A DNA stretch of 64,000 nt, from NCBI GenBank assembly GCA_001600695.1, contig BCKQ01000005.1:1149638-1213637 (forward strand), written 5' to 3'. This DNA comes from Ascoidea asiatica. Lineage: Eukaryota; Ascomycota; Saccharomycetes; Ascoideales; Ascoideaceae. The translations under genes were made by a program, and so were the position numbers. The notes under the pieces are model-generated. The model worked only from the letters and a program-made list of their open reading frames with translations. It searched no databases and was not told the origin of the DNA. Positions 32,808 to 46,735 of the stretch are shown in pieces; positions within the stretch are counted from its first letter, which is position 1; each line of letters begins with the position of its first letter.

Positions 32808-35800
32808 TACTGATGATTTATCAAATTTAACTAATCCATTCAAACCTGCAAATGATAATGATAATAATAATAATAATAACAATAATAATAATAATAATAA
32901 CAATAACAATAATAATAAACTGAATTTACCAAATATTTTAGCAAAAGCAACAACTGAAGTTACAATTGCCATAATTCCAGTTGAAGCTTTTAAAAAATTA
33001 GTTTTAAGATATCCAAGATCTGCTTCTCATATTGTTCAAATGATTCTTACAAGATTATATAGAGTTACTTTTCAAGCTGCTCATAATTATCTTGGAATGA
33101 CTTCTCAAATTTTATATACTGAAATAAAATTAAATGATGAAGCAAATTATGAATTACCTTCTTATTATTTAAAAAGAATTAAAGATCAATTATCTATGAG
33201 AAATTCATTAAATTTAAAACCAATTGAAAAAAATGAAAAAATTTCAATAAGTTCAATATATAATGATAATAAAAATAAAAATAAAAATAAAAATAAAAGT
33301 AATGATTATTTTTCAACTTTTAGTTCTTTTGTAAATTCAGATACTTCTTCAAGTATAAATGATTCAAATGAAAAATTATCAAATTCAAGATTTTCTTTTG
33401 ATTTTGATTCTCCATATAATTCATTAAATCATTCATCATCTTTTAATTCAATTAAAAAATCAAAAAATAATAAAAATAATAATTTGAAAATTAATACTCC
33501 AAATTTAAATTTAAATTTAAATTCAAAATCTAAATTTAAACCTAAATTAAATAAAAATTCTTCAAATGATACAGATTTATTCACAACTGATGATCATTTT
33601 ATAATATCTCCAGCAACTTCAAAAAATTTTAAATTCAATCATAGAAGAAATATTAAAATTCAACCAACTAATTTAGGTTTCTCAAGACATGTTGTTCTTG
33701 ATTCAAAAGATAAATATAATCCTGGTGATTTATTATCAAATGTTCCTCTTTCAAGAAAAGAATTAACAAATTTAAATATTTCTACACCAACTAAAGAAGA
33801 TATAAGATCTAGAACATTCAGTGCAGAAGAAGAAACTGAAGATAGTTCATTAAGAATTGCTTTAATTGAAAATATGTTCAAATTATTAGGTATAAATAGA
33901 CAAAATATTCAACCTCCATTAAGATCAAATTCTTCTTCAACTTCCTTAAGTGGTGATAACTCACCTCCAATGAATACAATGACAACTAGACCTGCTTCTC
34001 CTAAAACTAGAAGAGGTAGTACATCTCAAAATTTTGCAAATTTATTTACAATAAAAGATAATCTTTCAAGTGTATTTGATGATAATGAAACTTTAGAAAA
34101 TTCAAAATCTTTTGATTATGATAATGCTAAAAAAGAATTTGCAGAAGATATTGAAATAATTTTTTATAAACAAGGAAGTACTTTAATTAAACAAAATTCT
34201 CCAAATAATGGATTATATTTTGTTATTGGTGGTTATTTAGATGTAAGTTATGTTGATCATAGAAATAATGATATTGAACAATTTTTATATACAATTCATC
34301 CNGGTGGATTAGCTGGATATCTTTCATCATTAGTTGGTTATAGATCATTTGTTACTGTTAAAGCTCGTTCTGATGTTTATGTTGGATTTCTTTCAAAATC
34401 TTCACTTAATAGATTATGTGAAAAATATTTTATGATGCATTTAAGTATAGCAAAAAGGTTAATAAAAATTTTAAGTAAAGAAATTTTATTAATGGATTTT
34501 GCACTTGAATGGATTCAAACATCTTCAGGTCAAACTATTTGGAAACAAAATGATTTAGCTGATAGTATTTATATTGTTTTAAATGGACGTTATAGATCTT
34601 TAATAAAACAAAAAAATGGAGAACCAAAAATTGTTCAAGAATATGGACAAGGAGCTTCACTTGGTGAAGTTGAAGTTTTAACAGCTTCAAGAAGACCATC
34701 AACTATTGTTGCAGTTAGAGATTCTGAAGTTGCAAAAATACCAAGGGCATTATTTGAATTTTTATCAATGAAAAATCCTTCAATAACAATTAATGTTTCA
34801 AGATTAGTTGCAGAAAAAATTGTTAAAATGAATAAAGAAATAAGTTATGATTCATTTTTTGTTTCAAAATCATCAAAAAAAAATTTTTATAATTATAAAA
34901 CTATATCTATAGTACCTATAACACAAGGATTACCAGTTACAGAATTTGGTGAAAAATTATCTAATGCATTTAAAACTGTTGGAAAAAGTGTTGTATGTTT
35001 GAATCAAACAACAGCATTAAATCATCTTGGTAAACATGCATTTGATAAATTAGCAAAATTAAAACAAAGTGGATATTTTGCAGAACTTGAAGAAAGAAAT
35101 CAAATTGTTGTTTATGTTGTTGATACACCAGTTAATTCATCATGGACTCGTACATGTATATCACAAGGTGATTGTATATTACTTTTAGCAGATGCATTAT
35201 CATTTCCAGATATTGGAGAATATGAAAGACTATTATTAAAAATGAGAACATCATCAAGAGTTGAATTAGTTTTACTTCATCCACAAAGATATATACCACC
35301 AGGATTAACAAGTAAATGGCTTAAAACAAGAGTTTGGGTTGATTCATATCAACATATTCAATTAAATTTTGTACCAACTAAGGATACATCAACATATATT
35401 GATACTTCAAGATCAAGATCAAAAGAAGCAAGTTTAATGGATTCATTAACTATTGCAAATATTAAATCAAAAGTTAATACAATTAGAAAAGATATTTTTG
35501 TAAGATATTATAAATTTCGATCAATGCCATATTATCAAAGTTCACAAACTTATAAAAATGATTTTTTAAGATTAGCAAGAATATTTTCTGGACAAGCAGT
35601 TGGATTAGTTTTAGGTGGAGGTGGAGCAAGAGGTATTTCACATGTTGGATCACTTAGAGTTTTAGAAGAAAATGGTATACCAATTGATTTAATTGGAGGT
35701 ACATCAATTGGATCATTAGTTGGTGGAGTTTATGCAAGAGATTATGATTTTTTATCAGCTTATGCTAAAACAAAACAATTTTCAGGTAGAATGAGTAGTT

Positions 35801-36522
35801 TATGGAGAATGTTAACAGATTTAACATATCCTGTTACATCATATACAACAGGACATGAATTTAATAGAGGTATTTGGAAAATATTTGGAGAAAGTAGAAT
35901 TGAAGATTTTTGGATAAAATTTTATTGTAATTCAACAAATATAACAAATTCAGAAATGGAAATTCATACAGATGGATATTCATGGAGATATGTTAGAGCT
36001 TCAATGTCATTAGCAGGATTAGTACCACCATTAGTTGATAAAGGATGTATGCTTTTAGATGGAGGATATGTTGATAATTTAACAGTAATGGAAATGAAAA
36101 ATAGAGGAGCAAGTATAATATTTGCAATTGATGTTGGATCATTAGATGATCGTACACCAATGACATATGGAGATACATTATCAGGTACATGGGCATTATT
36201 TAATAAATTTAATCCATTTTCAAAACAACCAAATGTACCAAATATGGCAGAAATTCAATTAAGATTAGCATATGTTGCAAGTGTTAAAGCTTTAGAAAAA
36301 GCAAAAGAAACTTCAGGTGTAATTTATTTAAGACCACCAATTGATAATTTTGGTACATTAGCATTTGGAAAATTTGATGAAGTTTATGAAGTTGGTAGTT
36401 CATATACAGCAGAAAAAATTAAAGAATTAAAAGATAATGGAGAATTTCCAGATATACCTGGAGTTAATCCTCAAGCAAATAAATCACATCGTCATTCAAT
36501 TCAAAGAAGAAATTCAGTTTAA
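31756..36522 (+). CDS. NTE1: Lysophospholipase Nte1 (neuropathy target esterase homologue)
   Basis: The 1588-residue ER enzyme deacylates phosphatidylcholine and lysophosphatidylcholine to glycerophosphocholine. Two hydrophobic segments near residues 42-72 and 77-100 anchor it. Three cyclic-nucleotide-binding-like domains follow, near 180-450 (interrupted by Asn/Asp inserts), ~800-905 and ~920-1020. The patatin domain begins with LVLGGGGARGISHVG near residue 1285. The nucleophile elbow GTSIG places Ser1317, and DGG places Asp1435, as the expected Ser-Asp dyad. A single ambiguous base at 34302 falls in the codon for a Pro-like position and does not break the frame. The length is near S. cerevisiae Nte1 (1679 aa). 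A run of T lies just upstream of the ATG. Confidence 0.98.
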
Positions 36523-36788
36523 AATTCATATATATATACATGTATATAAATGTATATTAATATAATCTTTTTTTTTTGCTTTTTTTCTGTATACTAAATA
36601 AATACCAATAGAAACCATTAAAATACTACAAAAGAAAAAAAAAAATGTAAAATAATAAAAAAAGAGAAAACCAAAATAACATTTAAACAAAAAAAAAAAA
36701 AAAAGAAAACTATACCATTATTATTACTATTACTATTACTATTACTATTGTTATTGTTATTATTATTTTTACAAGTTGTAAATTACTA

Positions 36789-37067
36789 TTAAATTTCATC
36801 AAAATCTGGAGAAGTCACCAATATTACCGAATCACCTCTAACAAAAATCATTGGAGACTCTTTAGTTATTGTCTTTAAGTTTTTAGGATCTTTATCATCA
36901 ACTTGAAATATTGTTTCAGTTGCATCACCTAAAACCATATTACAATGAGAATCATAGGCATGTAAAGTACCAACTATTTCTCTAGCACCACGAAGTTTCA
37001 CATACACCAACTCATCTAATGAGAGTTTTATTAAGTCAAGAGGTTCAGTTGCATCCAAGTCAGCCAT
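36789..37067 (-). CDS. LSM3: Sm-like protein Lsm3
   Basis: 92 residues covering one complete Sm fold. Sm1 includes [19 protein letters not shown] and [11 protein letters not shown]; Sm2 includes [14 protein letters not shown]. Lsm3 is shared by the nuclear Lsm2-8 ring, which binds the U6 snRNA 3' end, and the cytoplasmic Lsm1-7 ring, which acts in mRNA decapping. The length matches S. cerevisiae Lsm3 (89 aa). It is divergent from MRPL4, the same pair and orientation as in S. cerevisiae (YLR438C-A/YLR439W), sharing a 347-bp promoter with a GTCACGTG site. The spacer to NTE1 (36523-36788) is AT-rich with ATTACT repeats. Confidence 0.98.
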   Translation of the reverse strand: MADLDATEPLDLIKLSLDELVYVKLRGAREIVGTLHAYDSHCNMVLGDATETIFQVDDKDPKNLKTITKESPMIFVRGDSVILVTSPDFDEI

Positions 37068-37228
37068 TGTTGGAAGTTATAATGATTGTATATAGATTTA
37101 TATTCTGATAAATAAGATAGAAACTTGATACAAAAGCAGATATTTTTGTTTCTTGTGGTTATAAATTCAAGTGATTTTATTTCCAGTGATTCTTTTGCAG
37201 TTCCTTTGCGAGTTTGAAGTTTGGAGAG

Positions 37229-37236
37229 GTCACGTG
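37229..37236 (+). promoter_or_regulatory. GTCACGTG (Cbf1/CDEI-type) site
   Basis: A full RTCACRTG match between LSM3 and the mitochondrial ribosomal gene MRPL4, about 160-180 bp from each start. Shared regulation is plausible but inferred. Confidence 0.5.
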
Positions 37237-37296
37237 CCATCTGCCTCTGAAAAATTTGATAATTTCCACTGTCGAAACAGTAATATTATTAATGGA

Positions 37297-37334
37297 TATT
37301 AATGGTGATATTAATGGTGATATTAATGGTGATG
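37297..37334 (+). repeat. 12-bp tandem repeat ATATTAATGGTG
   Basis: Three to four units about 80-120 bp upstream of the MRPL4 ATG. Confidence 0.85.
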
Positions 37335-37414
37335 GATGAATATAAATGAGATTAATGAGTTTATAAACTAGAGATTGTGGATAATATTATAGATTATAGT
37401 GAAGTTTATTCAAT

Positions 37415-38338
37415 ATGTTGATTAAGAATGTCAAAGGAAGTTCATTGAAAAGAGTGTCTGGCTTAATGAGAACAGAAAGATATGATGGCTTTCATACTTC
37501 TTCAAAATCCATGATAAGATTACGTCCAACACTTAAACTTAAACCACCAATTGCACCAACAACAAAGAATTTAAAAATTAGTGATAATCATCCATTATGG
37601 CAATTTTTTCATGAAAAGAAATATATAAGAACATTTGATGATTTAGATAAAGCAGGAAGAGCATGGACAATTCCAGAATTAAGAAAAAAATCATTTGATG
37701 ATTTACATAGTTTATGGTATACATGTTTAAAAGAGAGAAATATTTTAGCAAGAGAAGATCGTTTATATATGCAACAAAGAGAAAGTGATCAATCATCATA
37801 TGAAGATCTTTCTCAAGAAATTAGAATTACCATGTGGAGAATTAGATATGTTTTAGGTGAAAGACAAAAATCTTTTGAAAGAGCAGAAAATGGTTTTAAT
37901 GATTTTAAAGAAGAATTTTTAAATAAATTTGAGAAAAAATATTTAGAAGAAGGTACTTCAGAAAATGAAATTATTGAATTAAATAAACAATTAAGAAGAA
38001 TAAATGAATCTTTATTTAATATAAAAACAGATATTATTGATAATGAATCAAATAAAAATTTATTAGAAGGAATTTTATTTAATGCAAATTTAAAATTAAG
38101 AAAATTTGGTACTGAAATTCAATTAAAAAATGATTTTCCAATAATTAAACCATTATTAGCTTTATATTTAACATTTGTTAAAGATATAAGTAATGAAGAT
38201 AATTTTCAAAAACTTTATAANAATATTTTAGAAAAAGAATTAATAAATAAAAATGAGAAATCAAATGAAAAAACTTCTTTGGAACAATTAGAAGATGCTT
38301 TATTAACTTTTAATCAAAATGTTATAGTTGAAGATTAA
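37415..38338 (+). CDS. MRPL4: Mitochondrial large-subunit ribosomal protein uL29m (Mrpl4)
   Basis: 307 residues. The N-terminus is basic with little acid, as in a mitochondrial presequence. The MRP-L47/uL29m core at ~50-145 includes [41 protein letters not shown] and [13 protein letters not shown], all characteristic of Mrpl4. The C-terminal half is a charged helical extension typical of the yeast protein (319 aa in S. cerevisiae). It belongs to the peptide-exit side of the mitochondrial large subunit. One ambiguous base at 38221 leaves one residue undefined. Confidence 0.96.
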   Translation: MLIKNVKGSSLKRVSGLMRTERYDGFHTSSKSMIRLRPTLKLKPPIAPTTKNLKISDNHPLWQFFHEKKYIRTFDDLDKAGRAWTIPELRKKSFDDLHSLWYTCLKERNILAREDRLYMQQRESDQSSYEDLSQEIRITMWRIRYVLGERQKSFERAENGFNDFKEEFLNKFEKKYLEEGTSENEIIELNKQLRRINESLFNIKTDIIDNESNKNLLEGILFNANLKLRKFGTEIQLKNDFPIIKPLLALYLTFVKDISNEDNFQKLYXNILEKELINKNEKSNEKTSLEQLEDALLTFNQNVIVED

Positions 38339-38695
38339 TTTTATATTTAGATATATAGTATACTAATTCAATAATTTTAATTTTTTTAATTAATCCTTGT
38401 ATATATAAATAGTATATAGTTAAGTAATAATTTTTTTTTATTTTATTATAATAATAAAGAATAATAAATAATAACAATAGATAATTGAAAATAAAATAAA
38501 AATATAAATAATATAAAATATATAAAAAAGTTTTAAAAATATATCAACATCATTATTATCATATATAATATCTTATAATATCATATTTACATACTTTACA
38601 CCACTATTAACATGAAAATAAATATAACCCCAAAGATGTTTTCAAACAGTTTCTTAAAGCTTTTCATTAAAAAGTCAATTTGAAATATAAATTAT
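38339..38695. other. Convergent 3' spacer MRPL4/TOM5
   Basis: 357 bp of AT-rich sequence with TATATAAATAG-type 3'-end signals; no gene is seen. Confidence 0.55.
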
Positions 38696-38848
38696 TTATT
38701 TTAAAGCTTTTTTAGCTAAATTAAATACAGCTGGTGTTGCCCATAAAGCTATAGCCATATAAATTGCAGTTCTTATAGTTGCATTACTATTAAGTACTTT
38801 TTGTCTTTTTTCTTCTTCAGAAGGAAGATTTGCACCTAAACCAAACAT
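38696..38848 (-). CDS. TOM5: Tom5, small subunit of the mitochondrial outer-membrane translocase
   Basis: A 50-residue protein. It starts MFGLGANLPSEEEKRQ and ends in NLAKKALK, with one hydrophobic segment around residues 27-44 (TAIYMAIALWATPAVFNL). S. cerevisiae Tom5 is also 50 residues, starts MFGL, has the SEEEKR acidic-basic motif and one C-terminal tail anchor. The neighbour supports the call: TOM5 is divergent from SPN1 in S. cerevisiae (YPR133W-A/YPR133C) and here. Tom5 stabilises the TOM complex and helps pass preproteins from Tom22 to Tom40. Confidence 0.92.
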   Translation of the reverse strand: MFGLGANLPSEEEKRQKVLNSNATIRTAIYMAIALWATPAVFNLAKKALK

Positions 38849-39292
38849 TATTATAGCAGATTATGATTATGATTATGATTATGATTATGATTATGATAAT
38901 TATTATTATTAATTAGAAATAAGATATATTACTTATTGGATTGTAACTATATTTTAAAAGAGAGTAATAAATCAATTCACTTCTTCANTTCTTCATTTCT
39001 TCTTCTTTTGATGTTTCTTCTTTAAATCCCAGCGTTGGAAATAAATGGAAATTTTCATTTTGCTTCAGAGGTAAAGAAGACCGGGAGGGTAACAGAAAAT
39101 ATCCAAACGGGAGCGCTGCTGGAAGAAAGAATCGCAGATGAAGATGAAGAAAGAAATACTGAAGTTTATTGCAAATATAATCAAATCAATAGCAGACTAA
39201 ATTATTAGCTTATTTATTAACTTGTTTGTTTGAATATATTAGGATTTATAATACTGTTTATATAAGTGCTGTGTTTTGAGTGATAGAATACA
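38849..39292. other. Divergent promoter TOM5/SPN1
   Basis: 444 bp. A GATTAT microsatellite (about 38860-38898) abuts the TOM5 start. A modestly GC-richer patch lies at 39060-39140. One ambiguous base is at about 38987. No gene is seen. Confidence 0.55.
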
Positions 39293-40729
39293 ATGAGTGA
39301 TACTGAAAATGTAACTAATAGTCCAGTATTGGACAATCAAGATAATATTGAAAATAATGAAAATAGTGAAATTCAGGAAACAGAAATAAATAATACAAAT
39401 GATTTTGATGAAGAGGAAGCAGAAGCTGAATTAAATGCAGTTGAAAGACATGAACAAGAACAAGAGCAAGAACAGACTCAAGAACAAGATCAAAGTCAGG
39501 ATGTTTTAGATGAAGTTCCTGAACCTGAAGATAATCAAGATAATCAAGATAATCAAGACAATCAGGACAATCAGGATAATCAAGGTGATCAACAACAAGA
39601 GTATACTGAGAATAATAATAATGAAGAAAAAGAAGAAGAAGAAGATAATTTATCAGAAATTGATGAAGAAGAACATCTTGGAGAAGAAGAAGTATTTTCA
39701 TTAGGAAGACATAAAAAAGCTACAACACATAATGATGATTCTTCAAATTCAATTCCAAATAACCCAACTGAATTAAGACGTGAAACTATAAGAAATTATG
39801 ATAATCAACCTACAGGACAAGCAACAAGTAGTTCTGAATATAGTGAAAGAGCAAGAAAAAGAAAAGAATATGATGAATTTTTAGATGCTGCAATTAAAGG
39901 TAAAAAAAAAAAAAGATCAAATAAAAATGATATTGATCTTTCTGCACAACAAGATAATAGAATTCAAAATTTAAAAGATGATATGATAAAAGCTGCNGAA
40001 ATTGATATAAAAGCAGTAAATTCAAAACAAATTGCTTCTGCAAAATTAAAATTATTAAAAAGAGTTCAAGGTGTACTCATGAAACCAGATTTAGCTGATT
40101 CAATTTTAGATAATAATTTACTTGCTGCTATTAGAGCTTGGTTAGAACCATTACCTGATGCTTCATTACCTGCTTATGAAATTCAAAAAGTTTTATTTAA
40201 TGCTATTGATCATTTACCAATTAAAACTATTCATTTACAAGAATCTGGTCTTGGAAAAGTTATGATATTTTATCAAAAATCTTCAAGAGTTGAATCAAGT
40301 TTAAAAAGATTAGCAGAAAAACTAATTGCAGATTGGACAAGACCAATAATGAAAAAATCTGATAATTATAGAAGAAGAGTTNTAAAAACTGTTGATTTTG
40401 ATGTAACTGATTTCTTAAAGAAAAGAATGTCAACTTCTTCAAATAGAGTTAGAAAATATGAATCTAATGAAAGAAAATCAATTTATGAAGAATCTGCTGA
40501 AAGAAGAAATAGAGCTGCTGCTCCTCAAGTTAGAACCACTGCTTATAAAGTTGCACCTAGTGTTCAAATTAATAGAGAAAATAGAGTATCTGGTTTAGGT
40601 GAAATTGGTTCTGCACTTAATAAAGATGAACAATATAAAAGAATTAAAAATAAAATGAGTGGTTTAGGAAAGAAAAAATCAAAAACTAATGCAGGTGGTG
40701 TTAGTATTGAAGGTAGAAATATTGGTTAA
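39293..40729 (+). CDS. SPN1: Transcription elongation/histone chaperone factor Spn1 (Iws1)
   Basis: 478 residues. The N-terminal ~140 are acidic (Asp/Glu, with EQ and DNQ repeats), as in Iws1, whose tail binds Spt6 and histones. The TFIIS N-terminal-like (TND) core at ~250-360 includes [35 protein letters not shown] and [16 protein letters not shown], all diagnostic. The basic C-terminus is typical. Spn1 acts with RNA polymerase II and Spt6 during elongation and mRNA export. Ambiguous bases at 39997 and 40382 leave two residues undefined without breaking the frame. Length is close to S. cerevisiae Spn1 (410 aa) plus an expanded acidic tail. Confidence 0.97.
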   Translation: MSDTENVTNSPVLDNQDNIENNENSEIQETEINNTNDFDEEEAEAELNAVERHEQEQEQEQTQEQDQSQDVLDEVPEPEDNQDNQDNQDNQDNQDNQGDQQQEYTENNNNEEKEEEEDNLSEIDEEEHLGEEEVFSLGRHKKATTHNDDSSNSIPNNPTELRRETIRNYDNQPTGQATSSSEYSERARKRKEYDEFLDAAIKGKKKKRSNKNDIDLSAQQDNRIQNLKDDMIKAXEIDIKAVNSKQIASAKLKLLKRVQGVLMKPDLADSILDNNLLAAIRAWLEPLPDASLPAYEIQKVLFNAIDHLPIKTIHLQESGLGKVMIFYQKSSRVESSLKRLAEKLIADWTRPIMKKSDNYRRRVXKTVDFDVTDFLKKRMSTSSNRVRKYESNERKSIYEESAERRNRAAAPQVRTTAYKVAPSVQINRENRVSGLGEIGSALNKDEQYKRIKNKMSGLGKKKSKTNAGGVSIEGRNIG

Positions 40730-40859
40730 ATAATTTTCTTTAGTATTACTAAAGTATTTTTTGTAAATTAATTAGTTTTTAGTATCATATAATATAATAT
40801 ATTTTGTAATTTTTTTTTTATNTTTTTATTTAAGTATATTTATAATACATAAATTAAAA

Positions 40860-43112
<2,253 letters not shown>

Positions 43113-44606
43113 TTATTCTTCTTCTTCTTCTTCTTCTTGCTTCATTTGGAATAGCTTTCTTTTAGATCTTGTGTTTCTTTGAGGTCTATTGGAATTGGAA
43201 TTGGAATTGAGATTAGAACCAAGCATAGAAGACTCAAAAGAGGATTCAATTGAGGATTCAATCATATCATTTTTAAAACTTGTACCTTGGAATAAACTCT
43301 TTAACATTTTATTTGTTTTTGAATTTAAATTAGTATTATTGAAAGATAATTCATTTACAGTTGATACAGTTTCAACAGTTTCAATCATGGGTATATTCTT
43401 TGGTATTATTATCTTATCTTCAGTTTTTATTAGTATTTTATTATCTTGACTTAATTCAATTTTAACTTCAATTTCTTCTTTCACTTCTTGTTTNAATTCT
43501 TGTTTCAATTCCTGTATGATTTTTCGTTTTTTATTAGATTTAATTAATGGAGTTATTAAATCTCCATTATTATCTAATAAATTTTTAATATCATTTGTAA
43601 ATAAAATTGCTTGAGCCCAACCAGCATATTCACCCCATTTATCTTTAAAAAATTTTGAAATTTTAATATAATTTAATTTATTTAAAGTTTTTAATTTTAA
43701 AATTGAATTATAATATTTTATTGTAATTTGAAAAATATGAGTATCAATAGGAACAATGAAATTTTTATCTAAACTCATTAAACATATACAATCTGCAATT
43801 TTTGGTCCAATACCATTCAATTCATTTAATTTTTTAAAACAATAATTATAATCTTTATTTCTTAAATCAATTAAAAAATTTTCTTTTAAATCTGGATAAT
43901 TTTTAATAATTAAATTAATTGTATTGGATATAAATTTAGATCTATAACCAAATTTATTTAAATTTAATAAATCTATTAAAAATTTAAAATTATTTTCATT
44001 GGAATCTTTATTTAATTCATTTAATTTAACTAAAATTTGATCAATTGTTGGAAAATTAAAATAATTTAAATTATTAAAACTTAAAATTTTTTCACTAAAT
44101 ATTTCACAAAATTTTAAACAAAGTTTTGAAATTCTTTTAATATTATTATTTGAAGAAATTATAAATGAAATTAGATTTTCCCATGGATTTTGTTTTAAAA
44201 TTCTAATACCATAAAATTTATTAATATTATTATTTTCATTAATAATTTTTTTAAAAATTTCATCATTTACAATCCAATTATTAAATAATGGTTCTATTTT
44301 TATATTTAAATTAAAATAATCTTTAATAAATTCTAAATCATCAACTAAATCTTCTTTTATTTCTTCAATATTAAAGCCTTGATCAATCTTTAAAAGTTTA
44401 TCATTATTTAAAGTTGAATAATATATTTTATCATTTATTAAATCTTGTTTTAAGAAAAAGACTTTATTATTAAAACAACAACTCCAAATATTTTCATTTA
44501 AAATCCATCTAAAAGCTTGACCAGATTTTAAAACTTTTGATAATGTTAATTCTTTTTTTGAAATTGAAAATGATTTCCAATTAAGTTTATCATATTCAGA
44601 ACTCAT
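43113..44606 (-). CDS. OGG1: 8-oxoguanine DNA glycosylase/AP lyase Ogg1
   Basis: 497 residues. The N-terminal domain includes LKSGQAFRW, the family entry motif. The helix-hairpin-helix GPD core includes NPWENLISFIISSNNNIKR and YRSKFISNTI. The HhH itself is LNGIGPKIADCICLMSL with catalytic Lys269, and VPIDTHIF gives Asp288. These correspond to human Lys249 and Asp268, also 19 residues apart. Ogg1 removes 8-oxoguanine opposite C, in nucleus and mitochondria. It is longer than S. cerevisiae Ogg1 (376 aa) because of a ~120-residue low-complexity tail with poly-Glu ending. One ambiguous base at 43494. OGG1 and NTE1 are next-door genes in S. cerevisiae; here they lie 7 kb apart. Confidence 0.97.
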   Translation of the reverse strand: MSSEYDKLNWKSFSISKKELTLSKVLKSGQAFRWILNENIWSCCFNNKVFFLKQDLINDKIYYSTLNNDKLLKIDQGFNIEEIKEDLVDDLEFIKDYFNLNIKIEPLFNNWIVNDEIFKKIINENNNINKFYGIRILKQNPWENLISFIISSNNNIKRISKLCLKFCEIFSEKILSFNNLNYFNFPTIDQILVKLNELNKDSNENNFKFLIDLLNLNKFGYRSKFISNTINLIIKNYPDLKENFLIDLRNKDYNYCFKKLNELNGIGPKIADCICLMSLDKNFIVPIDTHIFQITIKYYNSILKLKTLNKLNYIKISKFFKDKWGEYAGWAQAILFTNDIKNLLDNNGDLITPLIKSNKKRKIIQELKQEXKQEVKEEIEVKIELSQDNKILIKTEDKIIIPKNIPMIETVETVSTVNELSFNNTNLNSKTNKMLKSLFQGTSFKNDMIESSIESSFESSMLGSNLNSNSNSNRPQRNTRSKRKLFQMKQEEEEEEE

Positions 44607-45244
44607 TATTATTTATCAAAACTCCAAATTAATAAATGCATAAATTTAAAGATAATATTAGATTAAAATAACAATAAACGAATAATCAAATAAATGAAAA
44701 ATTAATTCCATCAAAACTTTGACATTGTCATTTCGAGACTGCAAAGGGAAACAGGAAGGCACAGCTACAAACATGGTTTTGTACCAGTACTGTGGGTTCA
44801 AAAAACACGCAANGTTATGTATAGCAGTGTATTTAATACACTGANCCACTGCAAATAACATTTGAGTGCAGGTACCAAGTCTGCGGGTCTACCAGCAGTG
44901 TGGATGCACCATTTCTTAGGTTTTCNTATCCCAAGTGCCACTGGCTGTCCGATATTCAGGTTTTTCTCGTTTTCAGACTTTTTAATGCAGTTCTAAATAT
45001 GTGAACCAATTATTAAAAATAGGTTTAGATTAATATATTTGTAAAACATTTTCAATTATTATTTTTTTATTAAATTAAATCAAAAAGTTAACAATGAATT
45101 TTCTAATATATATTATAATATATATTATAATCTTAAAAAAAAGTTAATATTTCTCCTATTATAAAAAATGATTAAAATCTTTCATCTAATAGGAAAAGTA
45201 GTTATCTGAGTGACAAATATCTGTGGTGAAAATAAATTATTAAA
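44607..45244. other. Divergent region OGG1/RKR1 fragment with GC-rich island
   Basis: 638 bp. A GC-rich island at ~44710-44960 contains three ambiguous bases and motifs such as GTACCAGTAC (44783-44792). The rest is AT-rich with TATAATATATATTATAAT inverted sequence near 45109-45130. No gene or tRNA is seen. Confidence 0.5.
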
Positions 45245-46735
45245 ATGAATTCATTTGAAGATAATTTTGATATTCAATCTCAAAATCAAAGTTTAGCTNA
45301 GCCAATTAATTTTATATCTTTATCTTATTTTAGTTCAATTACAGATCCAAACTCAATATCTGATGAAAATCTTAAAATAATATGTTGTAGTTTATTAAAA
45401 TATAGTCAATTCATTCAAATCAAAGCTTTGAAAAGTTTAGAAAGTTACCTAAATCAGAATAAAAATGTAATTTTTCAACAAATTAATGATCCTAATTTTA
45501 AACTTTTTTGGTGTCAAATTTTTGTTAAATTATCAATAGATTCGGAAAAAACCATAAGGTATAGATCAAGTGAAATTCATTATAAGTTAATTAATTTATT
45601 AGAAAAACATTTTGATGGTAAAAATTTTTTACCTCATTATTTTCCAATTTTGATGATTAATTTATTTGATTNGGATTTATCAGTTGCAAAATATAATTTA
45701 GATAAATTTTCATTACTTTTCGATAAAAGAAAAGGTATGCTAAATAGAATATTACAAGTTTNTGAATCTCATATTACAAATTTAATTTATAATATTTTAT
45801 TTGAAGAAACCTCATTTACTTTATCAAATGAAAAAATAAATGATCAAAATTCTTNGGAATTAAAGTATTATAGACTAGTCAATTCCTCAATTCAAGTATT
45901 AACTTATTTATCTAAAAAACTTTCAAATCCAAGTTCAATGGGGAAAATTCTAAGTGAAAGAGGCTTTTACAATTTATTAGTATTAGACAACGTTAAACAT
46001 AATATTATTCTTTATAAAATAAAAATCAACCTTATAAAATTTTTCCTTTCAAATTTTAATTCATTTTTTGAGTATATTTCTAAAAATGATGATTGCTTCA
46101 ACTTTTTTATTAAAAGTTTTTTTGAATTATTAACTGTTGTTGGAAATTCTGAAAAAAGTTCATTNAACTCAGATTTTATCCTCTCAATTTTACAATTATA
46201 TGAAAAATTAGAAATATTTACTAGTGGTAATATTGTTAANTTNAATAAAGATTTTAAGAAATCTTTTGTAAATTTTTTAAAATTAGATTTGGAGAAGCAA
46301 GGNTTTGAATATTACGATTTGCTTTCAAAAATATTTTTAAGGGAAAATTCATATTCATTTATAAATTTTAATTCAACTGAAGATTTTAACTTTTTTTTAA
46401 ATGATATAATGCTTAGAAAATTCATGAAACAAAGAAGTGTAAGTTTAAAAATTTCGTTTTTTTATTTATTGAATAAAATGTTTTTTAAATTCTATGAAAC
46501 TTTTCAAAAATTAGATAGTGATAGTTTNCAAGATCTTTTTCAAAATGAGAAATATTTACCTTTAAAGAAGTTCGTAAAAGATATATTAATTCAAACATTA
46601 TGCTTAGATGGTTTTCCTATAAGTCAAATAATAAATTTTCTTGCTCGACTAACGACTACTGATAGGAAAAGTTTACTACAAGAGTTTTTACAAGAAACTT
46701 TTTATGATAACTTTAGTGAAAACGAATTTCATTAA
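45245..46735 (+). CDS. RKR1: N-terminal part of listerin/Rkr1 (Ltn1); C-terminal half and RING missing
   Basis: 496 residues resembling the N-terminal HEAT region of listerin. Features are the ISYFSSITDP-type opening (here FISLSYFSSITDP), SDENLKIICCSLLKYSQF, FWCQIFVKLSIDSEKTIRY, and a V-A-x-x-x-L-D-K-F pattern after LFDxDLSVAKY. Listerin is the E3 ligase of ribosome-associated quality control; it ubiquitinates nascent chains on stalled 60S subunits. Family members are about 1500-1700 residues, ending in a RING. Here the frame stops at 46735 and the next 670 bp have no continuation. Nine ambiguous bases fall in the frame, and the codons NAG (45299) and TNG (45671-45673 and 45855 region) could be stops. 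It may be a truncated gene, a pseudogene or a mis-assembly. Recognition is by pattern, not alignment. Confidence 0.65.
   Translation: MNSFEDNFDIQSQNQSLAXPINFISLSYFSSITDPNSISDENLKIICCSLLKYSQFIQIKALKSLESYLNQNKNVIFQQINDPNFKLFWCQIFVKLSIDSEKTIRYRSSEIHYKLINLLEKHFDGKNFLPHYFPILMINLFDXDLSVAKYNLDKFSLLFDKRKGMLNRILQVXESHITNLIYNILFEETSFTLSNEKINDQNSXELKYYRLVNSSIQVLTYLSKKLSNPSSMGKILSERGFYNLLVLDNVKHNIILYKIKINLIKFFLSNFNSFFEYISKNDDCFNFFIKSFFELLTVVGNSEKSSXNSDFILSILQLYEKLEIFTSGNIVXXNKDFKKSFVNFLKLDLEKQXFEYYDLLSKIFLRENSYSFINFNSTEDFNFFLNDIMLRKFMKQRSVSLKISFFYLLNKMFFKFYETFQKLDSDSXQDLFQNEKYLPLKKFVKDILIQTLCLDGFPISQIINFLARLTTTDRKSLLQEFLQETFYDNFSENEFH

Larger units (their letters stand above)
37068..37414. other. Divergent promoter LSM3/MRPL4
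   Basis: 347 bp holding GTCACGTG at 37229-37236 and a 12-bp tandem repeat at 37297-37334. No gene is seen. Confidence 0.6.
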